A stretch of DNA of 64,000 nt from Colletes latitarsis (lineage: Eukaryota; Arthropoda; Insecta; Hymenoptera; Colletidae). A program made the translations under genes and the position numbers. The notes beneath the pieces are model-generated. The model was not told the DNA's origin. It saw only the letters and a list, made by a program, of their open reading frames with translations, and did no database searches. The stretch covers positions 8,308,001-8,372,000 of the forward strand of contig NC_135144.1 in assembly GCF_051014445.1 (NCBI RefSeq). The letters are read 5' to 3'. Shown here piece after piece: positions 61,815-64,000 of the stretch; the stretch's first letter is position 1, and the number at the start of each line of letters is the position of its first letter.

Positions 61815-62709
61815 TATACAGGGTATTCGGCCACCCCTGGGAAAAATTTTAATAGGGGATTCTAGAGGCCAAAATAAAACGTAATTAACCTCTAAGTACG
61901 ATTGTAATTGACCCCCGCAATAGAAAATAATTTTTTCAGAATTAATTAAAAATTTTTTTTTTCGCTGAAAAATTTAGGCACCACCCCCTTGTCGATTTTT
62001 CTTAAAAATTCCTTTTTCATTTTTAGTATTTTTGTTTCGCGCCCAACAGAAAAGTTGTCTAATACTTTTTTGTAGGTACCCATGAGCTCTACTTCAGAAA
62101 AAAGTTTCATTGAAATATATTCACAAATGTAGGAGTTCTGGCTGTTTGAAAATTGGACCATTTTTATGGGGTTTTTCTCATTTTGTGGTATCAAGGATCA
62201 ACTTTTAGAATATTTTTGCAATTGCTACATATTCTACATTAAATTTCGCGTCGTTTGCTTTTTTAAACATTAAAATCGTCCAATCCGTTCAGAAGTTATG
62301 ACGTTTTAAAGATTCGCATGAAATTTCGGGGTAATATTTCTAGCCAGAAATTATATTTTCGGTAAGGAATTTTTTTCTCGAAAATGCGTAGGATTTCGGG
62401 CATATGTATAATGACAAAAAATGATTGTAATTGCCCACTGTAACTAAATATAATTTTTTTTGTATGATTTGAAATTTTTTAATTTCGTCTAAAAATTTCA
62501 GTACCTACTCGAATTTTTTTCTCGAAAGTGAGTAGGATTTCAGGGGTATGTGTATTTACCAAAAATGATTATAATTGACCCCCGCAACTGAAAATAATTT
62601 TTCCAGAATGATTTGAAATTTGTGAATTTAATTGTTAATAACTTTTTAACGAAGCCTCCATCAACAAATTGGTATTCTTGATTTCCGTCTTATTTTGGCC
62701 TCTAGAATC
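61815..62709 (-). mobile_element. family A element in the second composite, right end lost
   Basis: TATA-CAGGGTATTCGGCCACCC at 61815. The right side breaks off at GGCCTCTAGAATC (about 62709), missing the last 45-50 bp of the TIR. The recurrent frame lies on the minus strand at 61946-62194 (82 codons). The left TIR is followed by a deletion that removes its inner part. It occupies the same retrotransposon site as the copy at 23356. Confidence 0.88.
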
Positions 62710-62710
62710 C

Positions 62711-62775
62711 TCTAGGGGTTGGTCGAGCGCTTGTGAGAGCGCGACCCCTCTGGTGGCGAACTTGGGAGGCGACGT
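62711..62775 (-). repeat. module M, copy 5
   Basis: On the minus strand: CGCCACCAGAGGGGTCGCGC, TCTCACAAGCGCTCGACCAA. Nearly the same as copy 2 (24914) and in the same position beside the family A element. Confidence 0.65.
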
Positions 62776-63406
62776 CACACCCAAAATACATTACGTAGCT
62801 TTGAACGAGGAAAAATTTATTCTTTATAAAATATAAATTATGTCTAAATATAAATTGTTTACCTTTTTTTTAACTTTTATAACAATACAGTTTAGTATTT
62901 AAATGCGACTACGATTGAAATCATCGTACATTAGTACAAAAGTGGATTTCGAGCAATGTAACTCACAAGATTGGGAATACATCTGGATTTAATGTCTTCA
63001 CAGAAAGCTAGGAATATTAATTGAATTCAGTTAACTATATTTTTCATTTTATTATGTCATTACGTCGGTTTTATCGTCGAGGAAACAAATCCCTGTCAAG
63101 AGTCGAATAAGGCAATAATAAATCACCTCTGCTTGTTTACGCGCAATTCTATTATTTAATCTTATCCGAAGAATGGCACGTAATTAGTGTGTCGATCGAG
63201 TCAATTCATTTCGTGTACACATTTTTTGTATTCCTGCACGAGGACAACTGTTCATGGTATCTTGAAGAGTTATTTCCTGCTGGGACGAATTATTTACTTA
63301 TCAATTGTCTGCTCGTTTATCTTCGATCGATGTAGAGTGGAGAGCACGTTATCTCTTGCGGACCAAAGCAACTTTGTTCGTTCTTTCCTGGCGCCATAGC
63401 GTAGAA
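62776..63406. other. unique sequence, no gene seen
   Basis: A 70-codon frame at 63187 starts with a non-ATG codon and has no recognisable motif. No repeats recognised. Confidence 0.35.
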
Positions 63407-64000
63407 CAGGGGTTCTCAAACTTCCTATTCGCGCGGACCTTCTCGATAAAGGAAAATTTTTAACGTACACCTTACAGCAGAATCGTATTATAAATATAAC
63501 TAAAGCCCTGTTTATTTACACTCGAAAAAGTTTGATTCAATTTATAATAGTTTTCTATTTTTTAACTTAAACTCTTGTACATTGCTTTGTACATTGTTTG
63601 ATATTAAACAAATTGTTACTTACTTGGTTTTCAGGTAAAACTATCTTATTACAAATAAGCAATCTAGTAAAACTTCTCTTACTACATTTTATTACTTTTC
63701 GAAGAAAGTTATTAATAATTCATTGAAATTATGCAAACAGTTATACACGCTTAATGAAATTTTCCATAAGAGTTCATTTCTACATTTAGATTCTAGTTCT
63801 GTATTTCTATCTCGATAAAACTAACGAAGAAAATATTTGTTCGCATAAATGTATAATACAAACGTATCAAAAGTTTTAACTTGTACCTTAACATCCTGTA
63901 ATTAGAGTTTTTAAATACATAACAAAAAATTAAAATATAATTCTACTTTAAAAAGCCCGTCAAAAATTTTCTTTTATTCTAGATATCTATTAGAAGATGA
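63407..64000 (+). mobile_element. left end of a hAT-like element, runs off the window
   Basis: CAGGGGTTCTCAAACTTCCT followed by CGCGCGGACC is a typical hAT terminus (consensus CAGxGGTTCTCAAxCTT with a GCGGACC block after it). The 8 bp before it, GCGTAGAA, would be the target duplication. The other end is not in the remaining 594 bp, and no transposase frame is visible, so size and autonomy are unknown. Confidence 0.65.

Noticed and set aside
1..64000. CRISPR arrays, bacterial operons, tRNA or rRNA genes
   Set aside because: Tandem repeats here have no short-repeat/spacer pattern; no cloverleaf or rRNA signature was recognised on either strand.

Overview
The window looks like gene-poor, AT-rich, CpG-tolerant nuclear DNA of an insect, possibly a bee, ant or wasp. 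This is inferred from the base composition, the transposon families and the intron-like splice signals; no diagnostic single-copy gene confirms it. There is no prokaryotic organisation. Nearly all long open frames are chance frames or translations of repeats. The only gene-like protein signal outside transposons is a pair of phase-compatible exons on the minus strand (3401-3582 and 6415-6492), product unrecognised.

Layout. 1-1869 is a 210-bp satellite running in from the left, with a three-unit higher-order pattern. 2.9-6.5 kb holds the two exons, with a TTAA-flanked MITE in the intron. 7.6-11.3 kb holds three unrelated tandem arrays (about 213, 223 and 128 bp). 13.6-21.2 kb is transposon-dense: a TTAA MITE, a transposase relic, and a nested insertion at 16178-19669 in which a CAGGGTG-type element is split by a TTAA element that itself carries eight 220-bp tandem units. 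23.0-25.0 kb is a composite of retrotransposon 3' sequence and a CAGGGTG element, repeated in altered form at 61.2-62.8 kb. 26.9-28.7 kb has two more local arrays. 31.4-36.5 kb has further MITEs, and 39.6-41.0 kb is a large fold-back structure. 43.8-45.7 kb is an almost intact mariner-type transposon (DD41D by residue count, 312-bp inverted repeats, one premature stop). 49.4-58.6 kb holds four more CAGGGTG/TACAG-type elements and a Tc1-like relic. A hAT-like terminus starts at 63407 and runs off the window.

Names used below. Family A: long-TIR elements starting TATA-CAGGGTGTTCGGCC, eight copies. Family B: piggyBac-like MITEs, TTAA-CACTAAACCTACC, four copies. Family C: TTAA-GGGGG MITEs, two copies. 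Module M: a block of about 65-70 bp containing CCACCAGAGG and CTCACAAGTACTCGAC-like motifs, five copies. These families account for most of the recognisable structure. The clearest biological story is a transposon acting as the seed of a new satellite array at 17.06-18.82 kb.
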